Positions 40,996-52,264 of a stretch of DNA of 64,000 bases are shown here, piece by piece. Source of the stretch: Xenorhabdus ehlersii (GTDB taxonomy: Bacteria; Pseudomonadota; Gammaproteobacteria; Enterobacterales; Enterobacteriaceae). The notes beneath the pieces were generated by a model that was not told the origin of the DNA, ran no database searches, and saw only the letters and a list, made by a program, of their open reading frames with translations. Each line of letters begins with the position of its first letter. Positions within the stretch are counted from its first letter, which is position 1. The stretch lies in the NCBI RefSeq assembly GCF_003610465.1, contig NZ_RAQI01000003.1, positions 460,954 to 524,953 on the forward strand. The letters are read 5' to 3'. Both the position numbers and the translations under genes were made by a program.

Positions 40996-41293
40996 AATCA
41001 CTCCTAATTTTAATGCCCGATAGGGAAGCTTGAGAATAAACTTATCACCAAGTGTTCGGCTACTATTCTCAGTAGTAGATACTATTGTTAGCAGCAGAAC
41101 TAATAAATTTGCCGGCTACTAATAATGCATATTTACATATAATAAATGTTCACGATGAACTCTGAAAGGAATAATTCCTGACCAAAAGTTTAGCATGTTT
41201 TGTGAAGAGCTTTCCAAAACTCAGATTTTATCTCTGATAATGATCATTAAACATATATAGTCCGAATAGATGTGTTTTATAGTTTACGCAAGA

Positions 41294-41325
41294 TTAAATG
41301 TAATCCACATGTTAAATGTGATCCA
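41294..41325 (+). repeat. Direct repeat pair in the anmK leader
   Basis: TTAAATGTAATCCA (41294-41307) and TTAAATGTGATCCA (41312-41325) differ at one base and are 18 bases apart, just before the anmK ribosome site. They could be a tandem operator or a chance duplication. Confidence 0.5.
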
Positions 41326-41346
41326 TTATTTAATAGAGGAGTATTT

Positions 41347-42456
41347 ATGAAGTCAGGACGTTATATTGGTGTGATGTCTGGCACCAGCATGGATGGGGTT
41401 GATGTTATTTTGGCGGAGATTAGTGATAAAATTGTTACTCAGCAAGTGAGTTATAGCCATCCTTTTCCGCAAGAGCTTAAGCAAAAATTGCTATCCATTT
41501 GTCAAGGACAGCAGACGACATTATCAATGGTCGGAAGATTTGACTATGAACTTGGCACTCTCTTTGCGGAAGCTGTTCAAGGGTTACTGAATAAAGCAGG
41601 GCTGACTGCAAATGATATTATAGCAATCGGATGTCATGGGCAGACCGTATGGCATGAGCCGGATGGTGAAAAACCTTTTACCATGCAAATCGGTGACAAT
41701 AACCGTGTAGCAGCACTTACCAATATTACAACGGTCGGTGATTTCAGACGGCGTGACATGGCTTATGGTGGGCAGGGAGCTCCTTTAGTACCCGCATTTC
41801 ATATGGCTGTATTGGGACATCCGACAGAAAGGCGGATTATTTTAAACATTGGCGGAATAGCAAATATCTCAGCACTTCTGCCTAACTCAGCCGTTAAAGG
41901 ATATGATACCGGACCGGGCAATATGCTGATGGATGCTTGGACATGGCGGCATAAGCAGTTGCCTTACGATAAAGATGCACAGTGGGCCAGTGAAGGTACT
42001 GTTAATGAATCTTTACTCCAAAAAATGCTTTCTGATCCCTATTTCGCACGTACTGCACCGAAGAGCACAGGGCGTGAGTACTTTAATATGGCGTGGTTGG
42101 AGAAACAGTTGGCTGATTTCCCTGATGTTGCACCAGTGGATGTTCAAGCCACATTGGCTGAACTCACGGCTGTAAGCATTGCTCAGCAAATTATGTTGAG
42201 TGGTGGGTGTGACCGTCTTTTGGTATGTGGTGGCGGGGCGCGTAATCCACTCGTGATGAATCGGTTATCGGTTTTATTGCCGGGTACTGAAGTAGCTACG
42301 ACAGACAAATATGGTTTGAGTGGTGACGATATGGAAGCACTGGCATTTGCCTGGCTGTCATTCCGAACAATGTCTGGGTTGTCTGGTAATTTACCATCAG
42401 TCACAGGGGCGGATAGAGAAACGATTTTAGGGGCAATTTACCCAGTTGTCAGATAA
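41347..42456 (+). CDS. anmK: Anhydro-N-acetylmuramic acid kinase
   Basis: AnmK phosphorylates and opens 1,6-anhydro-MurNAc to MurNAc 6-phosphate in peptidoglycan recycling. The ATG at 41347 follows AGAGGAG and gives 369 residues, the E. coli length. The ASKHA nucleotide-binding motif [15 protein letters not shown] opens the protein; [11 protein letters not shown] and [14 protein letters not shown] hold catalytic and substrate residues. It is divergent from slyB as in E. coli. Confidence 0.95.
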   Translation: MKSGRYIGVMSGTSMDGVDVILAEISDKIVTQQVSYSHPFPQELKQKLLSICQGQQTTLSMVGRFDYELGTLFAEAVQGLLNKAGLTANDIIAIGCHGQTVWHEPDGEKPFTMQIGDNNRVAALTNITTVGDFRRRDMAYGGQGAPLVPAFHMAVLGHPTERRIILNIGGIANISALLPNSAVKGYDTGPGNMLMDAWTWRHKQLPYDKDAQWASEGTVNESLLQKMLSDPYFARTAPKSTGREYFNMAWLEKQLADFPDVAPVDVQATLAELTAVSIAQQIMLSGGCDRLLVCGGGARNPLVMNRLSVLLPGTEVATTDKYGLSGDDMEALAFAWLSFRTMSGLSGNLPSVTGADRETILGAIYPVVR

Positions 42457-42559
42457 TTGGTTGGATAATGGTCAGTTAACAGATGATCATTATTAGAAGA
42501 CCGTTAGCTAACAGATAACAATGATATGCTAATACTCATTAATAAATCGAGAGTTAGAA

Positions 42560-43213
42560 ATGTCAGAAAATAATGAAACAGATATCGCAGAACTGCGCCG
42601 TGAATATATACGTGGTGGGTTAAGGCGAAAAGATCTTACCGAAGAACCGATTGAACTTTTTGAACGTTGGTTAAAGCAGGCTTGTGAAGCGAAGCTCAGC
42701 GATCCGACGGCAATGTGTATTGCTACAGTAGATGAATATGGGCAGCCTTATCAACGCATCGTTCTATTAAAACATTTTGATGCTAATAACTTGATATTCT
42801 ACACCAATCTTGGCAGTCGCAAGGCAAAACATCTGGCCCAGAATAACCGGATTAGTCTCCACTTTCCCTGGTATCAATTGGAACGACAGGTCAGTTTTCT
42901 CGGCAGAGCTGAGCGTTTATCTCCGGTTGAGGTTGTAAAATATTTTCATAGCCGTCCGAGGGATAGCCAAATTGCAGCTTGGGCTTCCCAGCAATCCTCA
43001 AAGGTTTCAGCCAGAAGCATTTTGGAAGGGAAGTTTTTGGAGCTGAAACAGAAATTCCAAAATGGTGAAGTACCTCTCCCAAGTTTTTGGGGCGGATTTA
43101 AGGTCAAATTTGACTCAGTTGAATTTTGGCAGGGAGGTGCCCATCGTCTTCATGATCGTTTCCTGTATCAACGTGATGGTGATAAGTGGAATGTTGACCG
43201 TTTGGCTCCTTAA
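42560..43213 (+). CDS. pdxH: Pyridoxamine/pyridoxine 5'-phosphate oxidase
   Basis: PdxH is the FMN enzyme that oxidises PNP or PMP to pyridoxal 5'-phosphate. The 217 residues include [37 protein letters not shown] (FMN phosphate), [16 protein letters not shown] and the C-terminal [20 protein letters not shown] motif. It precedes tyrS and pdxY, as in E. coli, joining two vitamin B6 genes around tyrS. Confidence 0.95.
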   Translation: MSENNETDIAELRREYIRGGLRRKDLTEEPIELFERWLKQACEAKLSDPTAMCIATVDEYGQPYQRIVLLKHFDANNLIFYTNLGSRKAKHLAQNNRISLHFPWYQLERQVSFLGRAERLSPVEVVKYFHSRPRDSQIAAWASQQSSKVSARSILEGKFLELKQKFQNGEVPLPSFWGGFKVKFDSVEFWQGGAHRLHDRFLYQRDGDKWNVDRLAP

Positions 43214-43336
43214 ATTGCAAATTACAGCCAATCAGGCAGTGATTTGCAAAGTAGGGGAAATAATTACTGTTTTTAATACTGGCACTTATATGACTGGCGT
43301 TTTATGCTATAGCACTTGATTTATCACGAGATGCTT

Positions 43337-43392
43337 ATATACCCAATAGGTTTCAAGTTGCAGCGTAGCTAACAAGGCGGCAACGTGAAAGA
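43337..43392 (+). repeat. Relic of an enterobacterial intergenic repeat
   Basis: ATATACCCAATAGGTTTCA then AGTTGCAGCGTAGCTAACAA and GGCGGCAACGTGAAAG resembles the left end of the palindromic repeats scattered in Xenorhabdus and Photorhabdus genomes. Only one arm is present, in the tyrS leader. Confidence 0.5.
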
Positions 43393-43438
43393 AGAGTATA
43401 GAAATATAAGCAAAGTATACAAACTGATGGAGTCATTA

Positions 43439-44710
43439 ATGTCTAGCAATAACCTGATTAAACAACTGCAAGAGCGGGGCCTTGTTGCCCAGGTAACGGA
43501 TGAAGAGGCGTTAGCTGAGAGACTGGCGCAAGGTCCGGTTTCTCTCTATTGTGGCTTCGACCCTACCGCTGACAGCTTGCACTTGGGCCATCTGGTTCCC
43601 TTGCTGTGTTTAAAACGATTCCAACTTGCTGGGCATAAACCTATTGCGTTGGTTGGTGGGGCGACAGGTTTGATTGGTGATCCAAGTTTTAAAGCAACTG
43701 AACGCAAATTGAACACAGAAACAACGGTCGAAGAGTGGGTTGAGAAAATTCGTAACCAGGTTTCCCCGTTCCTTAGCTTTGATGGTGAAAATGGTGCAGA
43801 ATTAGCCAATAACTACGATTGGTTTGGTCAAATGGATGTGCTGACTTTCCTGCGTGATATCGGTAAGCACTTCTCCGTCAACCAGATGATCAACAAAGAA
43901 GCAGTAAAACAACGTCTTAACCGTGATGATGTTGGTATTTCGTACACTGAGTTTTCTTATAACCTATTGCAGTCTTATGACTTTGCAAATTTGAATAGAA
44001 AATATGGTGTTGAATTACAAATTGGTGGCTCAGACCAGTGGGGTAACATTACTTCAGGTATTGATTTGACTCGTCGCTTAAGCCAGAAACAAGTGTTTGG
44101 CGTGACCGTACCACTGATCACCAAGTCAGACGGAACTAAATTTGGTAAGACTGAAGGTGGGGCAGTTTGGTTGGATCCGAAGAAAACTAGTCCGTACAAA
44201 TTTTACCAGTTCTGGATTAACACAGCAGATGCAGATGTTTACCGTTTCCTGAAATTCTTTACTTTCATGAGCATTGAAGAAATTAATGCGCTGGAAGAAG
44301 AAGATAAGAACAGCGGTAAAGCTCCACGTGCCCAATATGTACTGGCAGAACAAGTGACTGGTCTGGTGCATGGCGAAGAAGGGCTTGCAGCAGCGAAACG
44401 TATCACTGAGAGTTTATTTTCAGGAGCGATTGCTGATTTGACCGAAGAAGATTTCGCTCAATTGGCACAAGATGGAATGCCGACAATAGAACTTGAAAAA
44501 GGTGGGGATCTGCAACAAGCACTGGTCACCGCCGAATTTGTTCCTTCTCGTGGGCAGGCCCGTACCATGATTAGCTCTAATGCCGTTTCCATCAATGGTG
44601 AAAAACAATCCGAACCTATGTATGTATTTACGGATAATGATTGTTTATTTGGGCGTTATAGCTTATTACGTCGTGGTAAGAAACATTATTGCCTTATCAA
44701 TTGGAAATAA
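43439..44710 (+). CDS. tyrS: Tyrosyl-tRNA synthetase
   Basis: TyrS charges tRNA-Tyr. The ATG at 43439 ([14 protein letters not shown]) gives 423 residues, close to the E. coli enzyme; a GTG at 43385 would add 18 residues derived from the repeat relic and is rejected. The HIGH-type motif is [11 protein letters not shown], the tyrosine/QLSDQ-type pocket GGSDQWGNI and the KMSKS equivalent KFGKTEGG. The C-terminal S4-like RNA-binding domain ([18 protein letters not shown]) is complete. Confidence 0.96.
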   Translation: MSSNNLIKQLQERGLVAQVTDEEALAERLAQGPVSLYCGFDPTADSLHLGHLVPLLCLKRFQLAGHKPIALVGGATGLIGDPSFKATERKLNTETTVEEWVEKIRNQVSPFLSFDGENGAELANNYDWFGQMDVLTFLRDIGKHFSVNQMINKEAVKQRLNRDDVGISYTEFSYNLLQSYDFANLNRKYGVELQIGGSDQWGNITSGIDLTRRLSQKQVFGVTVPLITKSDGTKFGKTEGGAVWLDPKKTSPYKFYQFWINTADADVYRFLKFFTFMSIEEINALEEEDKNSGKAPRAQYVLAEQVTGLVHGEEGLAAAKRITESLFSGAIADLTEEDFAQLAQDGMPTIELEKGGDLQQALVTAEFVPSRGQARTMISSNAVSINGEKQSEPMYVFTDNDCLFGRYSLLRRGKKHYCLINWK

Positions 44711-44723
44711 TTAACTGATATTA

Positions 44724-44750
44724 TTAAGGGCAACGATAATGTTGCCCTTA
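44724..44750 (+). terminator. Hairpin after tyrS
   Basis: AAGGGCAAC (44726-44734) pairs with GTTGCCCTT (44741-44749) around GATAAT, 14 bases after the tyrS stop. The T tract is poor, so termination may be partial and pdxY may share the transcript. Confidence 0.55.
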
Positions 44751-44815
44751 ATGTATCTGATGTCATTATAAATATTATCTATTCATAAATTAAAAATAAT
44801 AAATTAGGTCTTATC

Positions 44816-45694
44816 ATGAATAATGTTCTTTCAATTCAGTCTCATGTTGTCTTTGGTCATGCCGGAAACAGTGCGGCTGTTTTTCCGATGCGGCGTATGG
44901 GGGTGAACGTATGGGCATTAAATACGGTTCAATTTTCAAACCATACCCAGTATCCTCAATGGCGTGGTTATGTAATGCCGCCGGAACATTTGACTGAAAT
45001 CGTGCAGGGAATTGGTGAAATTAATAAACTCGCATCCTGTGATGCAGTCCTGAGTGGTTATATTGGTTCTGCGGAGCAGGGAAATTATATCCTTGATATC
45101 GTGAAGCAGGTTAAAGAAGCCAACCCTGATGCATGGTATGTCTGTGACCCTGTCATGGGACATCCAGAAAAAGGATGTATAGTTGCTCCAGGCGTTGCTG
45201 AATTTTTATGTGATAAAGCCCTACCTGCCAGTGATGTTATTGCCCCTAATTTGTTGGAACTTGAAACATTGACGATGCGGAAAATTGGTAGCGTAGAACA
45301 AGCGATATCTGCTGCGCGTGAGTTATGTGAAAAAGGACCCAAGTTAGTATTGGTTAAGCATTTGAGTCGTGCAGGTTATCAGGCTGATTGTTTTGAAATG
45401 CTTTTGGTAACTAAAGAACATAGTTGGCACGTTAGCCGTCCATTAATTGATACAGGGGCACGTCAACCAGTTGGTGTTGGTGACTTAACGAGTGGTTTGT
45501 TTCTCGCCAATCTATTGAAAATCCCTTCTTTGACAAATGAAGCATTACAAGCTGCTTTAGAACATGTTGCAGCAGCGGTCTACGAAGTGATGCTGGAAAC
45601 GCAAAAGAGTGAGGAATATGAATTACAGATTGTTGCCGCACAAGATAGGATAGTTACTCCAGAACATCAATTTCATGCTGTCAGAATAGACTAA
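44816..45694 (+). CDS. pdxY: Pyridoxal kinase PdxY
   Basis: PdxY is a ribokinase-fold kinase that phosphorylates pyridoxal in the B6 salvage pathway. The 292-residue protein shows [24 protein letters not shown] at the substrate site, [15 protein letters not shown], and the C-terminal [15 protein letters not shown] anion-hole motif with the catalytic Asp. It follows tyrS as in E. coli. Confidence 0.94.
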   Translation: MNNVLSIQSHVVFGHAGNSAAVFPMRRMGVNVWALNTVQFSNHTQYPQWRGYVMPPEHLTEIVQGIGEINKLASCDAVLSGYIGSAEQGNYILDIVKQVKEANPDAWYVCDPVMGHPEKGCIVAPGVAEFLCDKALPASDVIAPNLLELETLTMRKIGSVEQAISAARELCEKGPKLVLVKHLSRAGYQADCFEMLLVTKEHSWHVSRPLIDTGARQPVGVGDLTSGLFLANLLKIPSLTNEALQAALEHVAAAVYEVMLETQKSEEYELQIVAAQDRIVTPEHQFHAVRID

Positions 45695-45695
45695 T

Positions 45696-45741
45696 AAAAA
45701 AACAGTCCCACCCATAATTTTATGGATGGAACTGTTTTTAA
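45696..45741. terminator. Bidirectional terminator between pdxY and fabI
   Basis: AAAAACAGT (45698-45706) pairs with ACTGTTTTT (45731-45739), extended by an inner stem CCCATAA/TATGGA. It has A and T flanks on both sides and lies between convergent stops. Confidence 0.8.
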
Positions 45742-45748
45742 CATACTA

Positions 45749-46537
45749 TTACTTTAACTCTAACTCGTTCATGGCCGCAATGCTGAAGCCACCATCAACA
45801 TGCAAGATCTCACCGCTAATACCGCCAGCCAGATCTGAACACAAGAAGGCAGCAGCATTACCGACATCCTCAGTTGTCACAGTGCGGCGAATAGGTGTAA
45901 CCGCTTCACAGTGTGCCAGCATCTTCCGGAAGTCTTTGATACCAGAAGCTGCCAGAGTACGGATTGGGCCAGCAGAGATACCGTTAACACGGACGCCTTC
46001 AGCACCCATTGCATTTGCCATATAACGCACGTTTGCTTCCAGAGAAGCTTTCGCCAGACCCATGACGTTATAGTTAGGAATTGCACGCTCAGCACCCAAA
46101 TAACTCAAGGTGAGCAGGGCAGAACCCGGATTCAGCATATTACGGCAGACTTTCGCCATTGCGACAAAGCTGTATGCGCTGATGTCATGGGCAATTTTGA
46201 AACCTTCACGGTTAACAGCGTTAACATAATCACCATCAAGCTGGTCAGCTGGCGCATAACCGATAGAGTGAACAAAACCATCAAATTTAGGCCATACTTT
46301 GCCTAATTCAACGAACAATGCGTCGATACTTTCATCCTCAGCCACGTCACATGGCAGAACGATATCTGAATTCAGTGATGCGGCGAATTCTTCGACACGA
46401 GGTTTCAACTTGTCATTTTGGTAAGTGAAAGCCAGCTCTGCTCCTTGATCGTGCATTGCCTTGGCAATTCCATAAGCAATAGACAGTTTGCTGGCGACGC
46501 CAGTAATGAGAATGCGCTTGCCGGTCATGAAACCCAT
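45749..46537 (-). CDS. fabI: Enoyl-[acyl-carrier-protein] reductase (NADH)
   Basis: FabI performs the last reduction of each fatty acid elongation cycle and is the target of triclosan. The ATG at 46537 ([23 protein letters not shown]) gives 262 residues, the E. coli length. NAD binding is at [11 protein letters not shown], and the catalytic Tyr and Lys are in [22 protein letters not shown] tandem 19-base repeat lies in its leader at 46550-46587. Confidence 0.96.
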   Translation of the reverse strand: MGFMTGKRILITGVASKLSIAYGIAKAMHDQGAELAFTYQNDKLKPRVEEFAASLNSDIVLPCDVAEDESIDALFVELGKVWPKFDGFVHSIGYAPADQLDGDYVNAVNREGFKIAHDISAYSFVAMAKVCRNMLNPGSALLTLSYLGAERAIPNYNVMGLAKASLEANVRYMANAMGAEGVRVNGISAGPIRTLAASGIKDFRKMLAHCEAVTPIRRTVTTEDVGNAAAFLCSDLAGGISGEILHVDGGFSIAAMNELELK

Positions 46538-46549
46538 AGCAGTATCCTT

Positions 46550-46587
46550 ATTGTTCTTTATGATCAAAATTGTTCTTTGTGATCAAA
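46550..46587 (-). repeat. Tandem 19-base repeat in the fabI leader
   Basis: Two adjoining copies of ATTGTTCTTTATGATCAAA and ATTGTTCTTTGTGATCAAA (plus strand) differ at one base. They end 13 bases before the fabI start codon, inside the probable 5' untranslated region. Confidence 0.75.
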
Positions 46588-46743
46588 CACCAAAAGTCAT
46601 GGAAAAACAGAAATAATAAATCTCTAACCATGACTACGGTATTTATGGTGAATAAACGGGGATGATTCTACCATGCCGGAGGAAAATGTGGTGAGTTTCC
46701 CATTCTGTTCCGATCAGTGATTAAAATACATCCAATAAAAGCA

Positions 46744-47553
46744 TTAGGTGATATCTTGTCGCCATGCTTCAGCAGACAGGGCTTCACCAAAATGGCTGGC
46801 TATCAATTTGCGGGTAATATCATGCAGCGGAGAGGCCAGAACCTCCGCTGTATTGCCACGCTCGACAACTTCCCCTTGATGCATTACCAGCACTTGATCA
46901 CTGATATGTTTCATCATACCGAGATGCTGGGTGACATAAATATATGAAATACCGTGTTTTTCCTGTAATTCCAGCATCAAGTTGATGATTTGAGAACGCA
47001 TTGACAGATCAAGGGACGCCAGGGCTTCGTCTGCAACAATGATTTGTGGTTGCAATATTAGAGCCCGTGCCAAAGCCACACGCTGTTTCTGCCCTGATGC
47101 GAGCATATGTGGGTAATAATTGGCGTGATCTGGCAGTAAACCAACTTGACGCAATGTTTGGTTGATACGTTTTTCCCGTTCGGAGGGAGATAACTTCGTA
47201 TTCAAAATTAACGGCATGTCCAGAATCTGACCAATGCGCTGACGAGGATTCAGTGATGTGCTGGGATCTTGAAAAATCATGCGAATGCGCTGGCTACGGT
47301 AGCTATAATCCCCGTAAGACAGCTTATGAGCGTTAATCAGAATTTCACCTGAAGTCGGTTCAATAACCCCTGATAACATTCTAGCTAGTGTGGATTTACC
47401 GGAACCATTTGCTCCAAGGATAGCGAGGGTTTTTTTTGGTTGCAGGGTAAAGCTCACTGGTTTTACGGCGTCGAGTTGATGACGGCGAAATAGTCCGGTT
47501 CGATAGCGAAATGTTTTAGTCAGGTTTTTCACTTCCAGCAATGTCTCAACCAC
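46744..47553 (-). CDS. sapF: Sap ABC transporter ATP-binding protein SapF
   Basis: SapF is one of two ATPases of the SapABCDF importer, which is linked to antimicrobial peptide resistance, and in E. coli to putrescine export through SapBCDF. The 269 residues contain Walker A LGANGSGKST, a variant signature LASGQKQRVALARAL and Walker B IIVADEALASLD. Translation starts at GTG 47553 directly after the sapD stop. It is the last gene of the operon and lies upstream of fabI on the same strand. Confidence 0.94.
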   Translation of the reverse strand: MVETLLEVKNLTKTFRYRTGLFRRHQLDAVKPVSFTLQPKKTLAILGANGSGKSTLARMLSGVIEPTSGEILINAHKLSYGDYSYRSQRIRMIFQDPSTSLNPRQRIGQILDMPLILNTKLSPSEREKRINQTLRQVGLLPDHANYYPHMLASGQKQRVALARALILQPQIIVADEALASLDLSMRSQIINLMLELQEKHGISYIYVTQHLGMMKHISDQVLVMHQGEVVERGNTAEVLASPLHDITRKLIASHFGEALSAEAWRQDIT

Positions 47554-48549
47554 TTACGGTTCCTCCATATTCAAAGGGAAATGGCAGGCGAATGCATGGC
47601 CCTTAATCACCCGTAGCCGTGGGGTTGCAATACAGGTTTTTTGTGCATAAGGGCAACGTGGTCCCAAACGGCAACCTACCGGTAAATGTTCCAGTGATGG
47701 AATAACTCCAGACAGCGTGTTTAACCGACTTTTGTGTGGTAACGGACTGCCAAAATCAGGAATTGAACGGATCAGCGCTTGCGTATAGGGATGGTAAGGT
47801 TTCACCAGCAATTCATCCGGTGTAGCGCTTTCCACTGTCTGACCGCAATACAGCACATTGATGCGTTTGACCAGTTTACTCATCATTTGCAGGTCATGAC
47901 TGATTAACAGGATAGTCATGTTGTTGTTCTGATTGAGGCTTGACAGCAAACGGAATATTTGTGCCTGTGTCGTTGGTTCCATTGCATTGGTTGGCTCATC
48001 GGCAATCAGCAATCGTGGCTGGTTGGCAAGTGCAATGGCAATCATCACTTTTTGACATTCACCTTCTGTTAATTCATAAGGGTAACTGTGCATGATGTCA
48101 GAGTGATCTTTAATACCAACACGGTGCAACAACTCAATTGCACGACGTTTTCGCCAATTAAATCTCTGCCACCAACGGCCTTTATAAGTCCATCCAGGAA
48201 TAGATTGAATAATTTGTTTACCAATATTTTCGGATGGATCGAGACATGACTGTGGCTCCTGAAAAATCATTGAAATATTGTGACCAATCACCTTACGGCG
48301 CTGCCGTGGTGTCAGGCGCAATAAATCAATATCGTTAAAACGGAAACGATCTGCGGTGACTTTCAGGTTATCTTTTGTGACACCACAAATTGCTTTGGCA
48401 ATCAAACTCTTGCCGGAGCCTGATTCGCCAGCCAAACCCAATATTTCACCTTCTGTCAGTGAAATACTCATTCGGTCAACAGCTTTGACGGGACCTTCTG
48501 CCGTCATGAATTCAATGGTAAGGTTTCGAATATCAAGCAATGGCATCAT
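47554..48549 (-). CDS. sapD: Sap ABC transporter ATP-binding protein SapD
   Basis: SapD is the larger ATPase of the Sap system and in E. coli also supports potassium uptake by Trk. The 331 residues have Walker [12 protein letters not shown] and Walker [13 protein letters not shown]; the signature is the degenerate [10 protein letters not shown] normal for SapD. The C-terminal oligopeptide-transporter extension includes [14 protein letters not shown]. The start, a double ATG, overlaps the sapC stop by four bases. Confidence 0.94.
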   Translation of the reverse strand: MMPLLDIRNLTIEFMTAEGPVKAVDRMSISLTEGEILGLAGESGSGKSLIAKAICGVTKDNLKVTADRFRFNDIDLLRLTPRQRRKVIGHNISMIFQEPQSCLDPSENIGKQIIQSIPGWTYKGRWWQRFNWRKRRAIELLHRVGIKDHSDIMHSYPYELTEGECQKVMIAIALANQPRLLIADEPTNAMEPTTQAQIFRLLSSLNQNNNMTILLISHDLQMMSKLVKRINVLYCGQTVESATPDELLVKPYHPYTQALIRSIPDFGSPLPHKSRLNTLSGVIPSLEHLPVGCRLGPRCPYAQKTCIATPRLRVIKGHAFACHFPLNMEEP

Positions 48550-49433
48550 TCGACTCCTGCGTTAATAGCGCGGTGCAGACCGTCACCCAGTAAGTTAACC
48601 AGCAGGACACTGAGCATAATTGCTGCTCCGGGTAACATAACAGTCCAGGGGGCAGCATAGATCAATTCTAATGAATCTCCCAGCATAGCTCCCCATTCGG
48701 GGGATGGCAGTTGTGCACCAAGATTGAGAAATCCCAGTGCGGCAATATCAAGAATAGCGATAGAGAGGGTACGGGTTAATTCACTGACTATCACCGCAGT
48801 GATATTAGGGAGAACGGCATAACGTAAAATATGGTAGTTTGAAGCACCATCCAGACGCGCTGCAATAATGTATTCTTTATCCAGTTCGTCATGCACAGCA
48901 GTATAAACGGTACGTACTATTCTTGGTAGCAATGCCAGAAAAACGGCAATCATGGCATGGTGCAGGCTGGCGCCAACAAAAGCAACAACAATGATAGCCA
49001 GTAGCAATGAAGGAATAGAGAGCAAGGTATCAAGAATATGGTTCATAACCGCCGATCTCAAACCATGAGTCATGCCGGCAATGTTACCGATGATTAATCC
49101 TGCAATGGCTGCTGCCGCAGTGACCACCAATGCTCCTCCAAATGTGGAAGATGTGCCAATCAATAGGCGGCTGAAAATATCACGGCCGAGATCGTCAGTT
49201 CCAAGGAAAAAGGCGACATTACCGTGATGCGACCATGAAGGTGGCATAAGTTGGGACATGAATTGTTGGTCAAGCCGATATGGGGCGAAAAGATCGCCCA
49301 ACAGGCACAGTGCAATTAAAATTAACACCCCATAAAAACCTGTCATTGCTAATATATCAGCATAGAAAAACCGCCAGATAACTCTCAATGGCGACGGCAT
49401 TTTCTTTTCTCGGTAAAAATTATCTAACGGCAT
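48546..49433 (-). CDS. sapC: Sap ABC transporter permease SapC
   Basis: SapC is an inner-membrane permease of the DppC/OppC type. The 295 residues hold a long first helix, then a BPD-transporter domain with the EAA-type loop [22 protein letters not shown] and the [13 protein letters not shown] lead-in typical of OppC-like permeases. The start overlaps the sapB stop by 14 bases. Confidence 0.94.
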   Translation of the reverse strand: MPLDNFYREKKMPSPLRVIWRFFYADILAMTGFYGVLILIALCLLGDLFAPYRLDQQFMSQLMPPSWSHHGNVAFFLGTDDLGRDIFSRLLIGTSSTFGGALVVTAAAAIAGLIIGNIAGMTHGLRSAVMNHILDTLLSIPSLLLAIIVVAFVGASLHHAMIAVFLALLPRIVRTVYTAVHDELDKEYIIAARLDGASNYHILRYAVLPNITAVIVSELTRTLSIAILDIAALGFLNLGAQLPSPEWGAMLGDSLELIYAAPWTVMLPGAAIMLSVLLVNLLGDGLHRAINAGVE

Positions 49434-50385
49434 ACCATTCCTTATGCTTCAGGGGATTAGCCATCGCGCCAATAATATCTGTCAGAATATTAACGGAAAT
49501 AACCAGTGTGCCTACCACCATGACGCCCGCCGAGATTGCGGAATAATCCTGCTGGCGGATGGCGCTGATGAGCCAGCGCCCTAAACCTGGCCAGTTAAAG
49601 ACTTGCTCTGTCACCATAGCTAATGTGAGCATGGTTGAAAATTGTAACCCCAACTTAGGGATGATGGGCGGCAAGGCATTATGCAATAAATGGCGACGAA
49701 TGATAGTTAGCCGTGATAAACCGCGTGTTGCTGCTGATTTGATATAATTTTCGCCTGAAACTTCTTCTGCACTATTGCGCATCAAACGGATAACTTCAGT
49801 AGTAGGAGCAACGGCCAGCGTGATAACGGGCAGAACCATATGCAGAATAACGCTCATGATCATTTCATTGCGGTAAGGCGCCTTTGACAGCCAGGCATCA
49901 ATCAGTGCAGAACCCGTGACAGGCTCCATCCGATAGAGTAAGTCGAATCGTCCTGAGACAGGCAGCCAGCCCAAATACAGTGAAAAAAGCAGGGTCAGCA
50001 GTAACGCCAGCCAGAAAACCGGAATGGAAAAACCACATAGGGCGAATGTACTGATAATGATATCTACTTTTTTGTTGCACCAGACGCCAGCAATAATTCC
50101 AAGAGGAATACCGATTAACAATGCCATGGAAAAAGAGAGGACACACAGTTCCATCGTGGCAGGGAGAACAGTATACAGTTGTTCAATAATTCGTTCCCCA
50201 TTAATTCTGGAAATACCAAAATCCCATTGGAGCAAGCTACGGAAATAGTAGACATAGGCATCTGATAGTGATGCGCCACTCAAGGCACCATGAGGTGTGA
50301 AATACATCAGGCTGAAACTGATTAATGATAGAAAAAACAACGTCACAACCAGAAGCAATAAACGACGCAGGATATAAATAATCAT
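49420..50385 (-). CDS. sapB: Sap ABC transporter permease SapB
   Basis: SapB is the DppB/OppB-type permease partner of SapC. It has 321 residues, six predicted helices, the N-terminal [19 protein letters not shown] helix and the EAA loop [25 protein letters not shown]. The start overlaps the sapA stop by four bases. Confidence 0.94.
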   Translation of the reverse strand: MIIYILRRLLLLVVTLFFLSLISFSLMYFTPHGALSGASLSDAYVYYFRSLLQWDFGISRINGERIIEQLYTVLPATMELCVLSFSMALLIGIPLGIIAGVWCNKKVDIIISTFALCGFSIPVFWLALLLTLLFSLYLGWLPVSGRFDLLYRMEPVTGSALIDAWLSKAPYRNEMIMSVILHMVLPVITLAVAPTTEVIRLMRNSAEEVSGENYIKSAATRGLSRLTIIRRHLLHNALPPIIPKLGLQFSTMLTLAMVTEQVFNWPGLGRWLISAIRQQDYSAISAGVMVVGTLVISVNILTDIIGAMANPLKHKEWYAVR

Positions 50386-52121
50386 TTGCTTCCCTTTTTA
50401 TTTTCATCAGGAACGGAGGCTTCCTGTTCGCGGTAGACTTTGTCAAAGGAACTATTGCCAAACGGGCTGAGCACCAATCCTTGAATGTTATAACGAGAGA
50501 TTTGTAGACGCATCGAATAAGCCAGTGGCAATACAGGCAGTTGCTGCGCGAGGATTTCTTGTGCAACATGATAATTTTTGATGCGTGAAGCAAGTTGTTG
50601 ATTTAATAAGGCCTCATGAAGAGCATCATCAAAAGCTGAGTTACACCAACGGCTCAGATTCGTTTGCGACGCAATGGCGGCACAACTCAATAATGGGCGG
50701 AAAAAACTGTCAGGATCGTTGCTATCAGTAGACCAGCCTGCCAGCGTCATATCATGGGTTTTATCCATGAGTTGGTTTTCCTGAAAACGGCCTTCGACGG
50801 GACGGATAGACATCTTAATACCAACTTGTGCCAAATCGGCCTGAATCAGCTCCGCCATTTTCAGAGGGCTTGGGTTATAGGATTGTGAAGCCGTTGGAAC
50901 CCATAAAGTTAATTCCAACCCACTTAATCCCAACTCATTTAACATCTTGCGGGATTTTTCAGGATTGTATTCGGTGATTTCAGCACGATTATCATACGCC
51001 CATGATGCACGAGGTAAAATAGAGGCCGCCGTCTCTGCCGTACCATAGTAAATGGATTTCATCAGGCGTTGGTTATTGATGGCGTAAGCAATGGCTTGAC
51101 GAACGGCTAACTGATCCAATGGTGGTTTACTGGTATTAAAAGCGAGATAAGCGATATTCATGCCTGAACGTAGTGTCTGACGCAGATTTGGATCCTCGTG
51201 CAAAATATTCCACTGATTAGCATCGGGATAAGCCAGTACATCGCATTCACTTGTGAGCAATTTTGAGATCCGACCAGTGCCGCCCGCACCAGTGTCTATC
51301 ACAACCTGTTCCATGCGCGGTTTACCTTTCCAATACTTATCATGGCGGACAAGGCGGATAAATTGGTCCATCTGATAATCTTCCAGCATGAAGGGGCCGG
51401 TTCCGACAGGTTTCCAATCTATTTGCCCCTGTCTATTTGTTTGCTGCAATTTTTCAGCATATTCCTGGGACAATATAGGAGCATAGTGGGTTGCCAGGTG
51501 CCAGAGAAAAGAAGCATCGGGTGCATTAAGGCGAAATTCGACAGTATATTGGTTGATTTTCCGAATATCCTTAACTGAATCACCAAATTGCAAACTGTCA
51601 AAATAGGGATAATGACCACCATTAACATCATGATAATCATGTGTCTTATCGAAAACACGGCGGAAACTGAAAACAACATCATCCGCGTTCATTGCACGGG
51701 TTGGTGTAAACCAATCGGTTGATTGGAAAGCAACATTATGACGCAGGTAAAGGCGATAAGTTGCCCCGTTATCCCGCACTTTCCAATTAGTAGCCAGTTC
51801 AGGAACCAGACGATAGGTAAGAGGATCAACGCCCAGCAAGCGATTGTAAATCTGTGCAGCAAGCGTATCCACGGTCAAGCCGCTGATAGCCATTTGCGGG
51901 TTAAACGTATTCAAATTGCCATTAACGCAATAAATAAAACCGTTCTGCCGTAAGGATGTCGATATATGAGGCAGACTTTCCGAGGTACTGTTTGGCCTCG
52001 ATTCTGGAATCATTTTAGTCGGTTCTGGAATGGGTTCCGCAGCCGTTTCTGGAGTAGCATTGCTGGTCGCCAGAGTAGGGGCGGAAATCAATAATATCAT
52101 CCAGTAAATCAAATAACGCAT
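50382..52121 (-). CDS. sapA: Periplasmic peptide-binding protein SapA
   Basis: SapA is the periplasmic solute-binding protein of the Sap system, reported in other bacteria to bind cationic peptides and haem. The 579 residues comprise a signal peptide ([18 protein letters not shown]) and an SBP family 5 domain ([43 protein letters not shown]). Between them is a Pro/Glu/Ser-rich linker of about 35 residues ([20 protein letters not shown]...) absent from E. coli SapA, making the protein about 30 residues longer. The gene leads the sapABCDF operon. Confidence 0.93.
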   Translation of the reverse strand: MRYLIYWMILLISAPTLATSNATPETAAEPIPEPTKMIPESRPNSTSESLPHISTSLRQNGFIYCVNGNLNTFNPQMAISGLTVDTLAAQIYNRLLGVDPLTYRLVPELATNWKVRDNGATYRLYLRHNVAFQSTDWFTPTRAMNADDVVFSFRRVFDKTHDYHDVNGGHYPYFDSLQFGDSVKDIRKINQYTVEFRLNAPDASFLWHLATHYAPILSQEYAEKLQQTNRQGQIDWKPVGTGPFMLEDYQMDQFIRLVRHDKYWKGKPRMEQVVIDTGAGGTGRISKLLTSECDVLAYPDANQWNILHEDPNLRQTLRSGMNIAYLAFNTSKPPLDQLAVRQAIAYAINNQRLMKSIYYGTAETAASILPRASWAYDNRAEITEYNPEKSRKMLNELGLSGLELTLWVPTASQSYNPSPLKMAELIQADLAQVGIKMSIRPVEGRFQENQLMDKTHDMTLAGWSTDSNDPDSFFRPLLSCAAIASQTNLSRWCNSAFDDALHEALLNQQLASRIKNYHVAQEILAQQLPVLPLAYSMRLQISRYNIQGLVLSPFGNSSFDKVYREQEASVPDENKKGSK

Positions 52122-52201
52122 ATAAAATGCCAGTCATAAAAAAGAGTTTGGCCATTGTAACTTAATTAACGCTTTCTGCTCAAAAACAACGGACAGATCA
52201 C

Positions 52202-52220
52202 GATAATGAGAAAAATTCTC
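52202..52220. promoter_or_regulatory. Fur box 1 of ryhB
   Basis: GATAATGAGAAAAATTCTC matches the 19-base Fur consensus at 15 positions by hand alignment; it lies upstream of the -35 element. Confidence 0.65.
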
Positions 52221-52230
52221 AATAAAATAC

Positions 52231-52264
52231 TTTACAAGTGTAATTGATAAGTATTATCATTCGC
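52231..52264 (+). promoter_or_regulatory. ryhB promoter with Fur box 2
   Basis: TTTACA (52231-52236) and TATCAT (52255-52260) form -35 and -10 elements with an 18-base spacer. GATAAGTATTATCATTCGC (52246-52264) covers the -10 element and matches the Fur consensus at 14 of 19 positions, so iron-loaded Fur would block it. Confidence 0.65.

Noticed and set aside
41235..41255. A Fur or PhoP box near slyB (GATAATGATCATTAAAC)
   Set aside because: It fits either consensus only partly (about 12 of 19 for Fur, one half-site for PhoP), so it is too weak to list.
43385..43438. An 18-residue N-terminal extension of TyrS from GTG 43385
   Set aside because: The stretch derives from the intergenic repeat relic and is not found in TyrS proteins; the ATG at 43439 fits the family start.
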